Part shown: in pieces, positions 25,346 through 33,791 of the stretch
Numbering within the stretch: position 1 is the stretch's first letter
How the letters are laid out: each line of letters begins with the position of its first letter
Assembly: GCF_010093065.1 (NCBI RefSeq)
Contig: NZ_CP048113.1
Span: 1,488,001 to 1,552,000, forward strand
Direction: 5' to 3'
DNA from: Chitinophaga agri
GTDB lineage: Bacteria; Bacteroidota; Bacteroidia; Chitinophagales; Chitinophagaceae
DNA: 64,000 bases
Program-made: the position numbers and the translations under genes
Notes under the pieces: model-generated
What the model saw: only the letters and a program-made list of their open reading frames with translations
Database searches by the model: none
Told to the model about the DNA's origin: nothing

Positions 25346-26371
25346 CTATTGTATAAATACTGTATCGTTTGCTATGCTGTATTGAAGGTCGTTGGCAAAG
25401 CAGATGCTGGCTACGACCTGTTTGTACCCGACATTATCAAAATGGCCGGTGTACTGCATGTTCATCACCTTAGACCGGTTGATGCAGGTAATGTTATAGA
25501 GTCGCTTCAGCTGTAATGCGATCTCCGGAAAATCCGCGTGATTGAAATAGAGTTTATTATCTCTCCAGCCCAGTTCTGCTGACCTGTCGAAGGTAGATTT
25601 CTCCAAAGTGGCCTCTGCTGCGTTATAGGTAATACTTTCATTTGGCACAAGAATGACGCCATCCGGATTGGTAACCGCTACTTTCACTTTACCTTCTACG
25701 AGCGCCACCCTGCTCTTACCGGATTCCGGATAATAGCTCATATTAAAGGAAGTTCCCAGTACTTTTACCATCATGTCTCCCCCCTGTACGATAAACACTC
25801 TATTTTCGTTGCGGGCAATGGTAAAAAAGGCCTCACCGTCCAGTTTGACGATCAGGGAGTCTTTTGCTGCTGTTATGGCGTACTGGATATTTGTACCGGC
25901 GTTCAGCTGGATCACAGATCCATCGGGCAGTTCAATGGTGGTACGCTGCGTAGGAGCGCTACTGAAAGACGTCCAGTTCAATGGTTGTGGTCTGCTACGG
26001 GTGCGTGCGGTGAACAGCCATATACCAGCCATCACCAGGATACCTGCCATTACTGCCGCAGCCGTAAAGGTACGCAGCCGGTGGCGGGGTGCAGGCGGTA
26101 ATACCCGTTCCTGTGCGGTCGCGTCCACAGCTGGTTGCTGAGAGAGGAATGCCAGCATTCTGGCCTGTTCAGCGTCAAATTCATGTTGAGGGAGATGCCC
26201 GAGTAGTCTGGCCAGTATGGACTCTGCTGCCATGATCTCCGCCAGCTTATCCGGATTACACCTGATCCAGTGCTGCCAGAAGGCGACATCATGTTCATCC
26301 GATTGCTGAAAATACCTGATGAATGATTCATCCGCTGCAAAATCCTCCGCCTTGTAAAGTTTAAAATCCAT
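25346..26371 (-). CDS. FecR-family anti-sigma factor (left locus)
   Basis: 341 residues from the ATG at 26371; the longer frame adds 14 residues that would precede the usual helical N-terminus. Layout: a cytoplasmic sigma-binding part (about 1-90), one membrane helix near 105-123 (A-A-V-M-A-G-I-L-V-M-A-G-I-W), the FecR domain with P-D-G-S-V-I-Q-L-N-A-G-T, G-E-A-F-F-T-I and V-L-G-T-S-F-N-M, and a C-terminal DUF4974-like domain with L-Y-F-N-H-A-D-F-P-E-I-A-L-Q-L-K-R. It senses the STN domain of the neighbouring SusC and frees the sigma factor encoded 69 bases upstream. Same strand and gene order as the known sigma-FecR-SusC cassettes. Confidence 0.93.
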   Translation of the reverse strand: MDFKLYKAEDFAADESFIRYFQQSDEHDVAFWQHWIRCNPDKLAEIMAAESILARLLGHLPQHEFDAEQARMLAFLSQQPAVDATAQERVLPPAPRHRLRTFTAAAVMAGILVMAGIWLFTARTRSRPQPLNWTSFSSAPTQRTTIELPDGSVIQLNAGTNIQYAITAAKDSLIVKLDGEAFFTIARNENRVFIVQGGDMMVKVLGTSFNMSYYPESGKSRVALVEGKVKVAVTNPDGVILVPNESITYNAAEATLEKSTFDRSAELGWRDNKLYFNHADFPEIALQLKRLYNITCINRSKVMNMQYTGHFDNVGYKQVVASICFANDLQYSIANDTVFIQ

Positions 26372-26440
26372 GAAGCAACAATCCCTTTTATACCAGTGCA
26401 GCAAATGCCTCATTTTTACCCCGGATCACCGAACTTTTTT

Positions 26441-27010
26441 TCAGGAAAAGAGAAAAATCATGGGAGCAAGCAGTGTACGCAGGCATTTACGCATGATTTT
26501 CAGCGCTTCATGTAACTTATTATATATCGTCCGTGGCTGGAGGGAAAGTTGGGCGGCTATCTGTTCGTAGGTAAAATTTTCGTAGTATTTAAGACGTAAT
26601 ATCGCCTGCTGAGTGGCCGACAACTGGCTCATAAAGTGTCGCAGCTTAAAGGCCGTTTCTGCATCCTGCTCTGCGTTGACCAGCATATCTTCATAAGACT
26701 GCTCCGCCCCATGCTGTACATCAGATATTTCTTCCGCATTGATGCTCAGGACTTTTACTTCCTTCAGGATCTTACGCTTCAGATAGGTAAAGAGATACGC
26801 CCTGGGCTGTTGTACGAGTGGTAATGTCGCCCTGGCGGACCACAGCTCACAAAAGACCTCATGAATACAGTCTTTTACCACCTGGGAATTGTTGTGCACA
26901 CGGAACCCGAATGTATATAATGGCTGATAGTACGCATTATATAACTCCATAAATGCGGACTGGTCCCCATTTATCATACATCTCCAAAGTGCAGGTGCAT
27001 CCAACGGCAA
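26441..27010 (-). CDS. ECF RNA polymerase sigma factor (left locus)
   Basis: 189 residues if read from the TTG at 27010; the first ATG is at 26977, but the residues between (A-L-W-R-C-M-I-N-G-D) look like the conserved beginning of the family, so the upstream TTG start is preferred. Region 2 lies near residues 20-85 (F-M-E-L-Y-N-A-Y-Y-Q-P-L-Y, D-C-I-H-E-V-F-C-E-L-W) and region 4 near 130-180 (Q-A-I-L-R-L-K-Y-Y, T-Y-E-Q-I-A, S-L-Q-P-R-T-I-Y-N-K-L). It directs RNA polymerase to the SusC/SusD operon on ligand signal via FecR. It is divergent from a second ECF gene 190 bases away. Confidence 0.9.
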   Translation of the reverse strand: MPLDAPALWRCMINGDQSAFMELYNAYYQPLYTFGFRVHNNSQVVKDCIHEVFCELWSARATLPLVQQPRAYLFTYLKRKILKEVKVLSINAEEISDVQHGAEQSYEDMLVNAEQDAETAFKLRHFMSQLSATQQAILRLKYYENFTYEQIAAQLSLQPRTIYNKLHEALKIMRKCLRTLLAPMIFLFS

Positions 27011-27075
27011 ATTATTTACATGACAAAATACAAAGAGGTTGCAAATCTCTCAATAGATCGGCTATAATATTTAGC

Positions 27076-27119
27076 GATCAGGGAAAAATATTTACGCAAT
27101 CGGGAAAAATGCCGGCATT
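27076..27119. promoter_or_regulatory. Shared divergent control region: spaced direct repeat and 12-bp palindrome
   Basis: GATCAGGGAAAAAT (27076-27089) and CAATCGGGAAAAAT (27097-27110) are near-identical repeats with a 21-base period, two helical turns. The second overlaps the perfect palindrome AATGCCGGCATT (27108-27119). The region lies midway between the two ECF sigma genes. A regulatory role is inferred from repetition and position. Confidence 0.45.
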
Positions 27120-27170
27120 CGGGTGTCAACCTGACAAGCTATTATTAATACTGCCTTAACATTGTACTTC

Positions 27171-27178
27171 TATATTTG
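27171..27178 (+). promoter_or_regulatory. -7 box of the right-hand ECF sigma gene
   Basis: TATATTTG matches TAnnTTTG, 22 bases before the ATG at 27201. It implies housekeeping-sigma transcription of this ECF gene. Confidence 0.55.
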
Positions 27179-27200
27179 CTACCATCAAAACAGTGACCTG

Positions 27201-27797
27201 ATGGCTTACTCTTCCCTGACTGAAATATTGCTCCAAGACTGGCTGACAGGTAATGACACCCACTTCAAGCCGTTATTTGAGTTCTATTCCCCTCGTCTGA
27301 AACGCTATGCAGCCGGTTTTACCGGCGACCGTAACACCGGGGAAGAACTAGCCATGAACGTGCTCCTGAAGGTATGGCAGCAAAAAGAACGGATCAGCCA
27401 TATCCGCGATTTCGATAGCTACCTGTTTACAATGATGCGTCATGAGGTGATCAGCATGATACGCCGGAAAAGGACCATCACTGATGCGCTTAGTGACACC
27501 ACCGACGAAACACCCGCCCCTGAAAACATCAATGACACCATCAGTTACCGGGAGCTTTTACACCGCTACCGCCAGTGCCTGGACAAGTTACCTCCCCGTC
27601 GCCGGGAAGCATTCATCCTCAACCGGGAAAGAGGTATGAGCTATGCGGAAATCGCTGCGACCCTGAATGTATCTGTCTTCACTGTTCAGAACCATATCGC
27701 CTCTTCTCTTAAACTAATGCGTACAGAACTGCATGACTATGCTGACTTCCTCCCTATCGTCGCTGTCATTTCCATCCCAATGTTAACTGTATATTAA
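27201..27797 (+). CDS. ECF RNA polymerase sigma factor (right locus)
   Basis: 198 residues from the ATG at 27201. The longer frame from 27162 is rejected because it would begin upstream of the -7 box. Region 2 near residues 20-80 has F-K-P-L-F-E-F-Y-S-P-R-L and E-L-A-M-N-V-L-L-K-V-W-Q; region 4 near 120-170 has L-P-P-R-R-R-E-A-F-I-L-N-R-E-R-G-M-S-Y-A-E-I-A and V-S-V-F-T-V-Q-N-H-I. A short hydrophobic tail (L-P-I-V-A-V-I-S-I-P-M-L) is common in this Bacteroidota sigma group. It controls the FecR-SusC-SusD-phosphatase operon that follows. Confidence 0.92.
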   Translation: MAYSSLTEILLQDWLTGNDTHFKPLFEFYSPRLKRYAAGFTGDRNTGEELAMNVLLKVWQQKERISHIRDFDSYLFTMMRHEVISMIRRKRTITDALSDTTDETPAPENINDTISYRELLHRYRQCLDKLPPRRREAFILNRERGMSYAEIAATLNVSVFTVQNHIASSLKLMRTELHDYADFLPIVAVISIPMLTVY

Positions 27798-27860
27798 TTC
27801 AGCCTTACCGGATAGTTTGACCCTATGACACCTGTCGTCCTTTAGTACGAACAAGTTACT

Positions 27861-28838
27861 ATGGCCAATCATCCACCCGGCAGCGAACAACTCGTCGCCT
27901 ACTTTGAAGGTAATATCACTGACGCTGCCACCAGGGCTGCTATTGAAAGCTATATCGCTGCGGACACTGAGCCACAGAAGATAGAAGCGGCGATGCAGCA
28001 GGCCTGGAAAAACCTACCTGAACCAGCTATACCAGCAGCACCGGCCGACTGGGACAAATTCCGTATGATAGCGGGTATCCGTCAGCCGAAGACAGGCTTT
28101 ATCCGTCCGATGCTGGCGGCAGCAGCTACGTTGTTGTTACTGGCATCCCTCGGTACTTTCTACTTTATCTCTCATAGCATGCAGCCTGCACAGGCTATTG
28201 TATGGCAGGAGGTATCTGCAGGGCCCCGTGAACTACGTAAAGTGCAACTGGCAGATGGCAGTACCCTCACGCTGTTCCCGGGGTCTGTTATCCGGTATAA
28301 CAATCTGTATAATGAAAAGACCAGGGAAATCCGTCTGCAGGGGAGGGCGTATTTTGATGTGGCAGCAGTGGCCAATAAACCTTTCCTTGTCACTACCGGC
28401 CACTATACCACGCAGGTGCTGGGCACATCTTTCGATATTGCAGAAAGGACTGAGGAGAAAACGATCCGTATCGTACTGGTATCCGGGAAAGTGAGGCTGC
28501 TGAACGGAAGAAGGCAGCCGGTATCCGACCTTCAACCCAATCAGCAGCTTACACTACATACCGGCAATGCACAATATAATATCCTGCCTGTAGCCGCACA
28601 ATCCACGATCAGCTGGACGTCGGGACGTCTCTCCTACGACCAGGTCACATTGGAAGAAGTATGCCGGGAACTGGCCGCCTGGTACGGCACGACCATTAAG
28701 ATTCAACGCAAAGATTTAGGGACAAAGCGTATCACCGCCGATTTTGAACGGATGCCCTTACCAACCGTCATGCATATACTGTCAGAAACAGCTGGCTTTA
28801 CGTATAGGGAGGTAGCTGACAAGATTGAACTGTATTAA
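27861..28838 (+). CDS. FecR-family anti-sigma factor (right locus)
   Basis: 325 residues, 63 bases after the sigma gene. Cytoplasmic N-terminal part (1-75), one membrane helix near 86-102 (A-A-A-A-T-L-L-L-L-A-S-L-G-T), then the FecR domain (A-D-G-S-T-L-T-L-F-P-G-S, G-R-A-Y-F-D-V-A, V-L-G-T-S-F-D-I-A) and a DUF4974-like end (L-S-Y-D-Q-V-T-L-E-E-V-C-R-E-L-A-A-W-Y). It holds the adjacent sigma factor inactive until signalled by the STN domain of the SusC encoded 206 bases downstream. Confidence 0.93.
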   Translation: MANHPPGSEQLVAYFEGNITDAATRAAIESYIAADTEPQKIEAAMQQAWKNLPEPAIPAAPADWDKFRMIAGIRQPKTGFIRPMLAAAATLLLLASLGTFYFISHSMQPAQAIVWQEVSAGPRELRKVQLADGSTLTLFPGSVIRYNNLYNEKTREIRLQGRAYFDVAAVANKPFLVTTGHYTTQVLGTSFDIAERTEEKTIRIVLVSGKVRLLNGRRQPVSDLQPNQQLTLHTGNAQYNILPVAAQSTISWTSGRLSYDQVTLEEVCRELAAWYGTTIKIQRKDLGTKRITADFERMPLPTVMHILSETAGFTYREVADKIELY

Positions 28839-28942
28839 TGAGCGATCAGGGATTGGAGTCAGGAATTGAGTTGCTCTGGGCGGAAGACAATTCTTTATCA
28901 CCCTATACTAACCATCATGATTGATTGCTAAATAAATAAAAA

Positions 28943-28988
28943 CGCCCTGTAGCAGCAGGGCGCCTTTCGCAACTGACTGGTTTGTCAG
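28943..28988. terminator. Two hairpins in the leader of the right-hand susC
   Basis: CGCCCTG (28943-28949) pairs with CAGGGCG (28956-28962), with an A-run on its left side, and so can terminate minus-strand transcripts or attenuate plus-strand readthrough from fecR. A second stem CTGAC..GTCAG follows (28973-28988). They lie between fecR and susC, a frequent place for partial termination. Confidence 0.5.
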
Positions 28989-29044
28989 CCAAGTAAACCT
29001 GTATGCAGGCTTGAACCACCTGCAATGAAATCAACTGTAAAGTA

Positions 29045-32000
29045 ATGAAAACATTTTTAACGCATCGTTTACTGATGCTCTTTTTCCTGTTGACGGTCGG
29101 CAGCCGGCTCCTGGCACAGCAGCCACTCGAACGGATGATCACCTTCAAAGGCAGCACGATCACCGTACAGCAATTCATCCAGCAGGTAAAAGGTCAGCAG
29201 CAGCTGCAGTTTACCTTTGATGAAGATGTAAATGCCCTGCTTTCCCGTACAGTACACATCCGCAAAACGGCTGCATCCCTGAAAGAGGCCCTTGACTGGT
29301 TGTCAGCTGATGCGTCCATCCATTGCCGGATCCTCAACAACTATGCGATCCTTAGCGTGGCACCCACAAAACAGCCTGCTTCAACGCCAGCAGGACCGTC
29401 GGCTACGGAACTACCCCAACCGTCAACTAAAGCCCTGGGCGAGGTGGTCGTAACAGCGTTAGGTATCAAAAAGAATGAACGCAACCTGGGATATTCCGTT
29501 GCACAGCTTTCTTCAAAAGATGTCAGCGATGTTCCTCAGCCAAACGTGCTGAATAGTCTGGCGGCCCGTGTACCAGGCGTGAGCATCCGGAGTACCGGTG
29601 CTGATCCGGGATCAAGTGTAATGGTGACTATCCGCGGACAATCATCCATCAGCAAGGACAACCAGCCATTATATGTCGTAGATGGTGTGCCGGTGGCTCC
29701 TGCTATCCAGAATCCGGCACAGGCGGTTGATGGTAAACAGACCATCGACTATGGCAGTCCGATCAGCGATATCAGTGCTGATGATATTGCCAGCATTACA
29801 GTACTGAAGGGGGCTAGTGCTGCCGCCTTATATGGCAGCCGCGCCGGTTCAGGCGTGATCCTCATTACGACCAAGTCTGGTTCAGCTAAGAAAGGACTGG
29901 GCGTCAGCTTCAACTCCACCGCGATGTACAATAAGGCATGGATGTTCCCGCACTTTCAGAACGAATTTGGTTCCGGCGATATGACAGAAAGTGTTAACAC
30001 CATCAGCACCGGCGCCTGGGGGCCCAAGCTGAATACCGGCCGTAAACTGGTACAGTGGAACAGCCCGCTGGATGAAAACGGAGATCCGGTACCACTGGAC
30101 TGGGTAGCCTACCCCAACCGTGCAAAGGACTTCTTCCGCACCGGGCAGACCTACACCAACAACATTGCTGTATCCAAAAACACCGATGCCGGCAACTTCC
30201 GGCTCTCTTATGGCAACATGCAGAATAAAGGTATCGTTCCCAACACGGATCTGAAACGTGATAACCTCACTTTCTCCGGTACCTACCACCTGAACAGATC
30301 TGTTCACCTGAGCACCAACCTGGCCTACGCCAATAACCGGAGTCATAACCGTCCGTCGGCCTATACCGAAAGCGTGACCATGCAGGTATACAAACTCACT
30401 CCGAACGTAGACATCAATGCCCTGCGTAACTACTGGGTACCTGGTAAAGAGGGCTTACAACAGTATAATCCGTACAGTACAGATGACAATCCATTCCTGA
30501 TCGCCTATGAAGAAACCAACAGTTATAAGCGTAACCGCATTACAGGGAACGTACAGGCCTCTTTTGACATCAGACCGGACCTTACCCTCATGTTGCGTAC
30601 CGGACTCGATTATTACGCCTTAAATGAAGATCAGCGCAGACCATTCAGTGCCAAACGTAATCCGAAGGGCGCCTATGTAATAGAGAATGACAATTTCAAG
30701 GAGCAGAACAGCGACTTCCTCCTGACCTACAAACCATCATTAAAGAATGATTTCAAAGTATCGGTTGCTGTGGGCGGTAACCGCATGGACCAGGAAACCC
30801 TGTCCAATCAGCAGTCAACCGGTAGCCTGACCCTTCCCGGCGTATACAACCTCTCCAATGCTGCGGCAGGTGCATTGGTAAATACACAGTCCTATCGCCG
30901 GAAACGCATCAATAGTGTGTATGCTATCGGTGAAGTGAGCTATAAGAACTACCTCTTCCTGAACCTTACTGCACGTAATGACTGGAGCAGTACACTGCCT
31001 AAAGCGAATAACTCCTACTTCTACCCGTCGGTATCCCTGAGCGCTGTTGTATCGGACATGCTGGACATGAAATGGGATCAACTGTCTTATCTGAAACTGC
31101 GTGCCAACTGGTCACAGGTAGGTTCTGACACAGACCCTTATCAGCTATATAACACCGTGCCCTTCGATACGGACTGGGGCAGTGTGAAACGTGCGACGAT
31201 CAGTTTCAACCAGAAAAACAGTCTGCTGAAACCTGAAATCGCCACTTCCTATGAAGCTGGTGTCGATGCGGCCTTCTTCAAAGACCGTCTGGGATTCAAT
31301 GTCACCTGGTATAAAACCAACAACCGTAACCAGATCATTCAGGTCCCTACCACCATCGCTTCAGGTGCCAGCACGATGCTGATCAATGCTGGTAATATCC
31401 AGAACAGCGGCTGGGAAGCAGGACTGAACCTGGTGCCTGTAAAGACCGCTGACTTCAGCTGGAAGTCTGATATTAACTTTACCCGCAACGTTAACAAGGT
31501 CATTGAACTGACACCCGCTGTTACCAGCTATATGCTCGGCAGCACAGATGGCAGCAATATCGAATACCTGATCAGAGAAGGTACGAAGATGGGCGACTTC
31601 TACACCAGGAGCTGGGTGAAAGTAAAAGAAGGACCATATGCCGGTCAGGCGTTACTGAACAGCAACGGCCTGCAACAACAGGATGCAGACTTTGTAAAGA
31701 TCGGCAACTACAATCCTGACTTTACGATGGGTTTCAATAACAATTTCCGGTACAGGAACCTCAGCTTAAATTTCCTGTTAGACTGGCGTAAAGGTGGCGC
31801 CTATTACTCCTATGTGGCGAAAAGCCTGATCCAGGATGGGCGTACGACCAACACCCTCCGCGGACGTGATACAGAACATGGCGGTCTGACATGGACAGAT
31901 GCCAATGGTACTGTAAGACATGATGGTATGATCATGGAAGGTGTACTGGCGAATGGTGATGGCACCTACAGACCTAATGATGTCATCATTGATGCCGCCA

Positions 32001-32302
32001 CCTATTATGACAACAAGTACTGGAAATACTACGAAAACGAAACCTATACCGCTACCTATGTTAAGCTGAAAGAGGTATCGCTCACCTATGTATTCAACCG
32101 CAACGTGATGCAGCATATCCCCTTCCTGAGCACCCTGTCGCTGTCACTGATCGGTAATAACCTGTATACCTGGGCAGCTGCAAAGAATGGCTATGATCCG
32201 GAGATCACGATGAGCCTTTCCAGCCAGCGTTACCAGGGTGTAGGGCACTGGACATTACCGGGCACCCGCTCTTACGGCGCGAAACTCAGTTGTAACTTTT
32301 AA
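29045..32302 (+). CDS. SusC/RagA-family TonB-dependent outer-membrane transporter with STN domain
   Basis: 1085 residues. Signal peptide to about residue 25, STN signalling domain about 32-110 (I-T-V-Q-Q-F-I-Q-Q-V and F-T-F-D-E-D). A short Pro/Thr-rich linker then leads directly into the SusC/RagA signature (L-G-E-V-V-V-T-A-L-G-I-K-K) and plug (L-Y-V-V-D-G-V-P-V, A-A-A-L-Y-G-S-R-A-G-S-G-V-I-L). Unlike the left-hand SusC it has no carboxypeptidase-regulatory-like sandwich between STN and plug. The barrel continues to the end (G-A-K-L-S-C-N-F). It imports a ligand with the SusD partner encoded 11 bases downstream and signals through FecR. Confidence 0.95.
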   Translation: MKTFLTHRLLMLFFLLTVGSRLLAQQPLERMITFKGSTITVQQFIQQVKGQQQLQFTFDEDVNALLSRTVHIRKTAASLKEALDWLSADASIHCRILNNYAILSVAPTKQPASTPAGPSATELPQPSTKALGEVVVTALGIKKNERNLGYSVAQLSSKDVSDVPQPNVLNSLAARVPGVSIRSTGADPGSSVMVTIRGQSSISKDNQPLYVVDGVPVAPAIQNPAQAVDGKQTIDYGSPISDISADDIASITVLKGASAAALYGSRAGSGVILITTKSGSAKKGLGVSFNSTAMYNKAWMFPHFQNEFGSGDMTESVNTISTGAWGPKLNTGRKLVQWNSPLDENGDPVPLDWVAYPNRAKDFFRTGQTYTNNIAVSKNTDAGNFRLSYGNMQNKGIVPNTDLKRDNLTFSGTYHLNRSVHLSTNLAYANNRSHNRPSAYTESVTMQVYKLTPNVDINALRNYWVPGKEGLQQYNPYSTDDNPFLIAYEETNSYKRNRITGNVQASFDIRPDLTLMLRTGLDYYALNEDQRRPFSAKRNPKGAYVIENDNFKEQNSDFLLTYKPSLKNDFKVSVAVGGNRMDQETLSNQQSTGSLTLPGVYNLSNAAAGALVNTQSYRRKRINSVYAIGEVSYKNYLFLNLTARNDWSSTLPKANNSYFYPSVSLSAVVSDMLDMKWDQLSYLKLRANWSQVGSDTDPYQLYNTVPFDTDWGSVKRATISFNQKNSLLKPEIATSYEAGVDAAFFKDRLGFNVTWYKTNNRNQIIQVPTTIASGASTMLINAGNIQNSGWEAGLNLVPVKTADFSWKSDINFTRNVNKVIELTPAVTSYMLGSTDGSNIEYLIREGTKMGDFYTRSWVKVKEGPYAGQALLNSNGLQQQDADFVKIGNYNPDFTMGFNNNFRYRNLSLNFLLDWRKGGAYYSYVAKSLIQDGRTTNTLRGRDTEHGGLTWTDANGTVRHDGMIMEGVLANGDGTYRPNDVIIDAATYYDNKYWKYYENETYTATYVKLKEVSLTYVFNRNVMQHIPFLSTLSLSLIGNNLYTWAAAKNGYDPEITMSLSSQRYQGVGHWTLPGTRSYGAKLSCNF

Positions 32303-32313
32303 TCAATGACACC

Positions 32314-33783
32314 ATGAAACGATCCAATATATTATACTACCTGCTTACGGCGATCACATTTACAGCTTGTACTAAAGATTTCGAAGAGATCAATAGTAAT
32401 CCGAACAGTCCTGCAGAAACAAGACCGGAATACCATCTTACAGCAGCCATCACGCAAACCGCATATGCGTATGCAGAGAATGGATTTGCCAGAAGGCCGG
32501 CCGCACTTGGCCGCTACATTACCCTGATCCGGAATAACGATTATGAACTGTTCCGCTGGACATCGGTTGACTGGTCCGACATCTATCAGCGGGCAATGAT
32601 CGTCAAAACCATGCAGCAGGAAGGCGAAGGTACCGGTCAGCCGGCATATATAGCCGCAGGCAATGTCCTGCTGGCATTCAACATGGCCTACCTCACCGAC
32701 CTCTATGGTGATGTGCCCTATTCCAAAGCATTGCAGTCGGTAGAAAGCGGTAATATCAAACCTGCATACGATCGTCAGGAGGATATTTATAAAAGTCTGC
32801 TGACCCTCCTGAAAGACGCCAACACACAACTGAAAAATGCCGGTAACGGATTGAATACTTCTGCGGATGCCATGTTCAAAGGCGATGCCCTGAAATGGCG
32901 TAAACTGGCGAACTCTCTACGCCTGCGCTTACTGCTGCGTTGCTCCAAACATTATGCGGCCGCTTTTACCGATATGCAGGAGATCCTGGACAACAAAGCC
33001 GAGTTTCCCATCATGGAAAGCAATGCGGACAATACCGAAGTAGCGTACCTGGGTGTGAAGAAAGATGATAGCTGGGCAGGCGGACCGCTGAATATGATCG
33101 ACAATGACTTTCTGAAGACGAAGGCCAGTAAAGAGCTGGTAGATATACTGACCGAACGTAATGACCCCAGACTTGAATTATGGATTGCACCTGTCAGCAG
33201 CCGCGAAGGAGCGACAATTGACAAGAACCTGTATGTCGGCATCCCGCATGCATATACCAATCCGGCGGATTATAACGGCGGTGAAACACACCAGTCTACC
33301 CTTTCCTCCTATTTCAGAACAGACAAACCTGCTACGTTCAAAGCGAGCCTGATGCTCTATGCTGAAGTGTGTTTCATCATTGCCGAAGCGGTACAGCAAG
33401 GGAAAGTGACCATGACAGGGAGTGATGCAGCGACGATGTATAAAAATGGTATTGCCGCTTCAATGGAATACTATGGGCTAACCAGCGAAGCAGCCAAACG
33501 TGACTACTACAACCAGGCCAGCGTGAAATACGATGGTACATTGCAACAGCTCATCACGCAGAAATGGATCGCCATGACCTTCCGTGGCGCCGAAGGATGG
33601 TTTGATTACAGACGTACCGGCTATCCGGCGTTTAAGGTGGGTCCGATGGCATTCCAGCCAACCTTCCCCGTGAGATACGCCTGGCCGACATCAGAGCAGG
33701 ACGTGAACCTGGATAATTACAAAGCCGCTATCAAAGTATTCGGCGCAGATGACATCAATACAAAAATGTGGTACCTGCAATAA
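32314..33783 (+). CDS. SusD-like (SusD/RagB superfamily, SusD_2 type) lipoprotein
   Basis: 489 residues with lipobox F-T-A-C-T-K-D-F-E-E-I-N (Cys about 19). The sequence N-S-N-P-N-S-P-A near residue 28, R-A-M-I-V-K-T-M and the C-terminal W-I-A-M-T-F-R-G-A-E-G-W-F-D-Y-R-R-T-G-Y-P belong to the SusD-like group paired with SusC proteins of this size, distinct from the SusD of the left locus. It binds the ligand at the cell surface. The stop is nine bases before the phosphatase start, so the two are certainly cotranscribed. Confidence 0.93.
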   Translation: MKRSNILYYLLTAITFTACTKDFEEINSNPNSPAETRPEYHLTAAITQTAYAYAENGFARRPAALGRYITLIRNNDYELFRWTSVDWSDIYQRAMIVKTMQQEGEGTGQPAYIAAGNVLLAFNMAYLTDLYGDVPYSKALQSVESGNIKPAYDRQEDIYKSLLTLLKDANTQLKNAGNGLNTSADAMFKGDALKWRKLANSLRLRLLLRCSKHYAAAFTDMQEILDNKAEFPIMESNADNTEVAYLGVKKDDSWAGGPLNMIDNDFLKTKASKELVDILTERNDPRLELWIAPVSSREGATIDKNLYVGIPHAYTNPADYNGGETHQSTLSSYFRTDKPATFKASLMLYAEVCFIIAEAVQQGKVTMTGSDAATMYKNGIAASMEYYGLTSEAAKRDYYNQASVKYDGTLQQLITQKWIAMTFRGAEGWFDYRRTGYPAFKVGPMAFQPTFPVRYAWPTSEQDVNLDNYKAAIKVFGADDINTKMWYLQ

Positions 33784-33791
33784 TCAGACAG

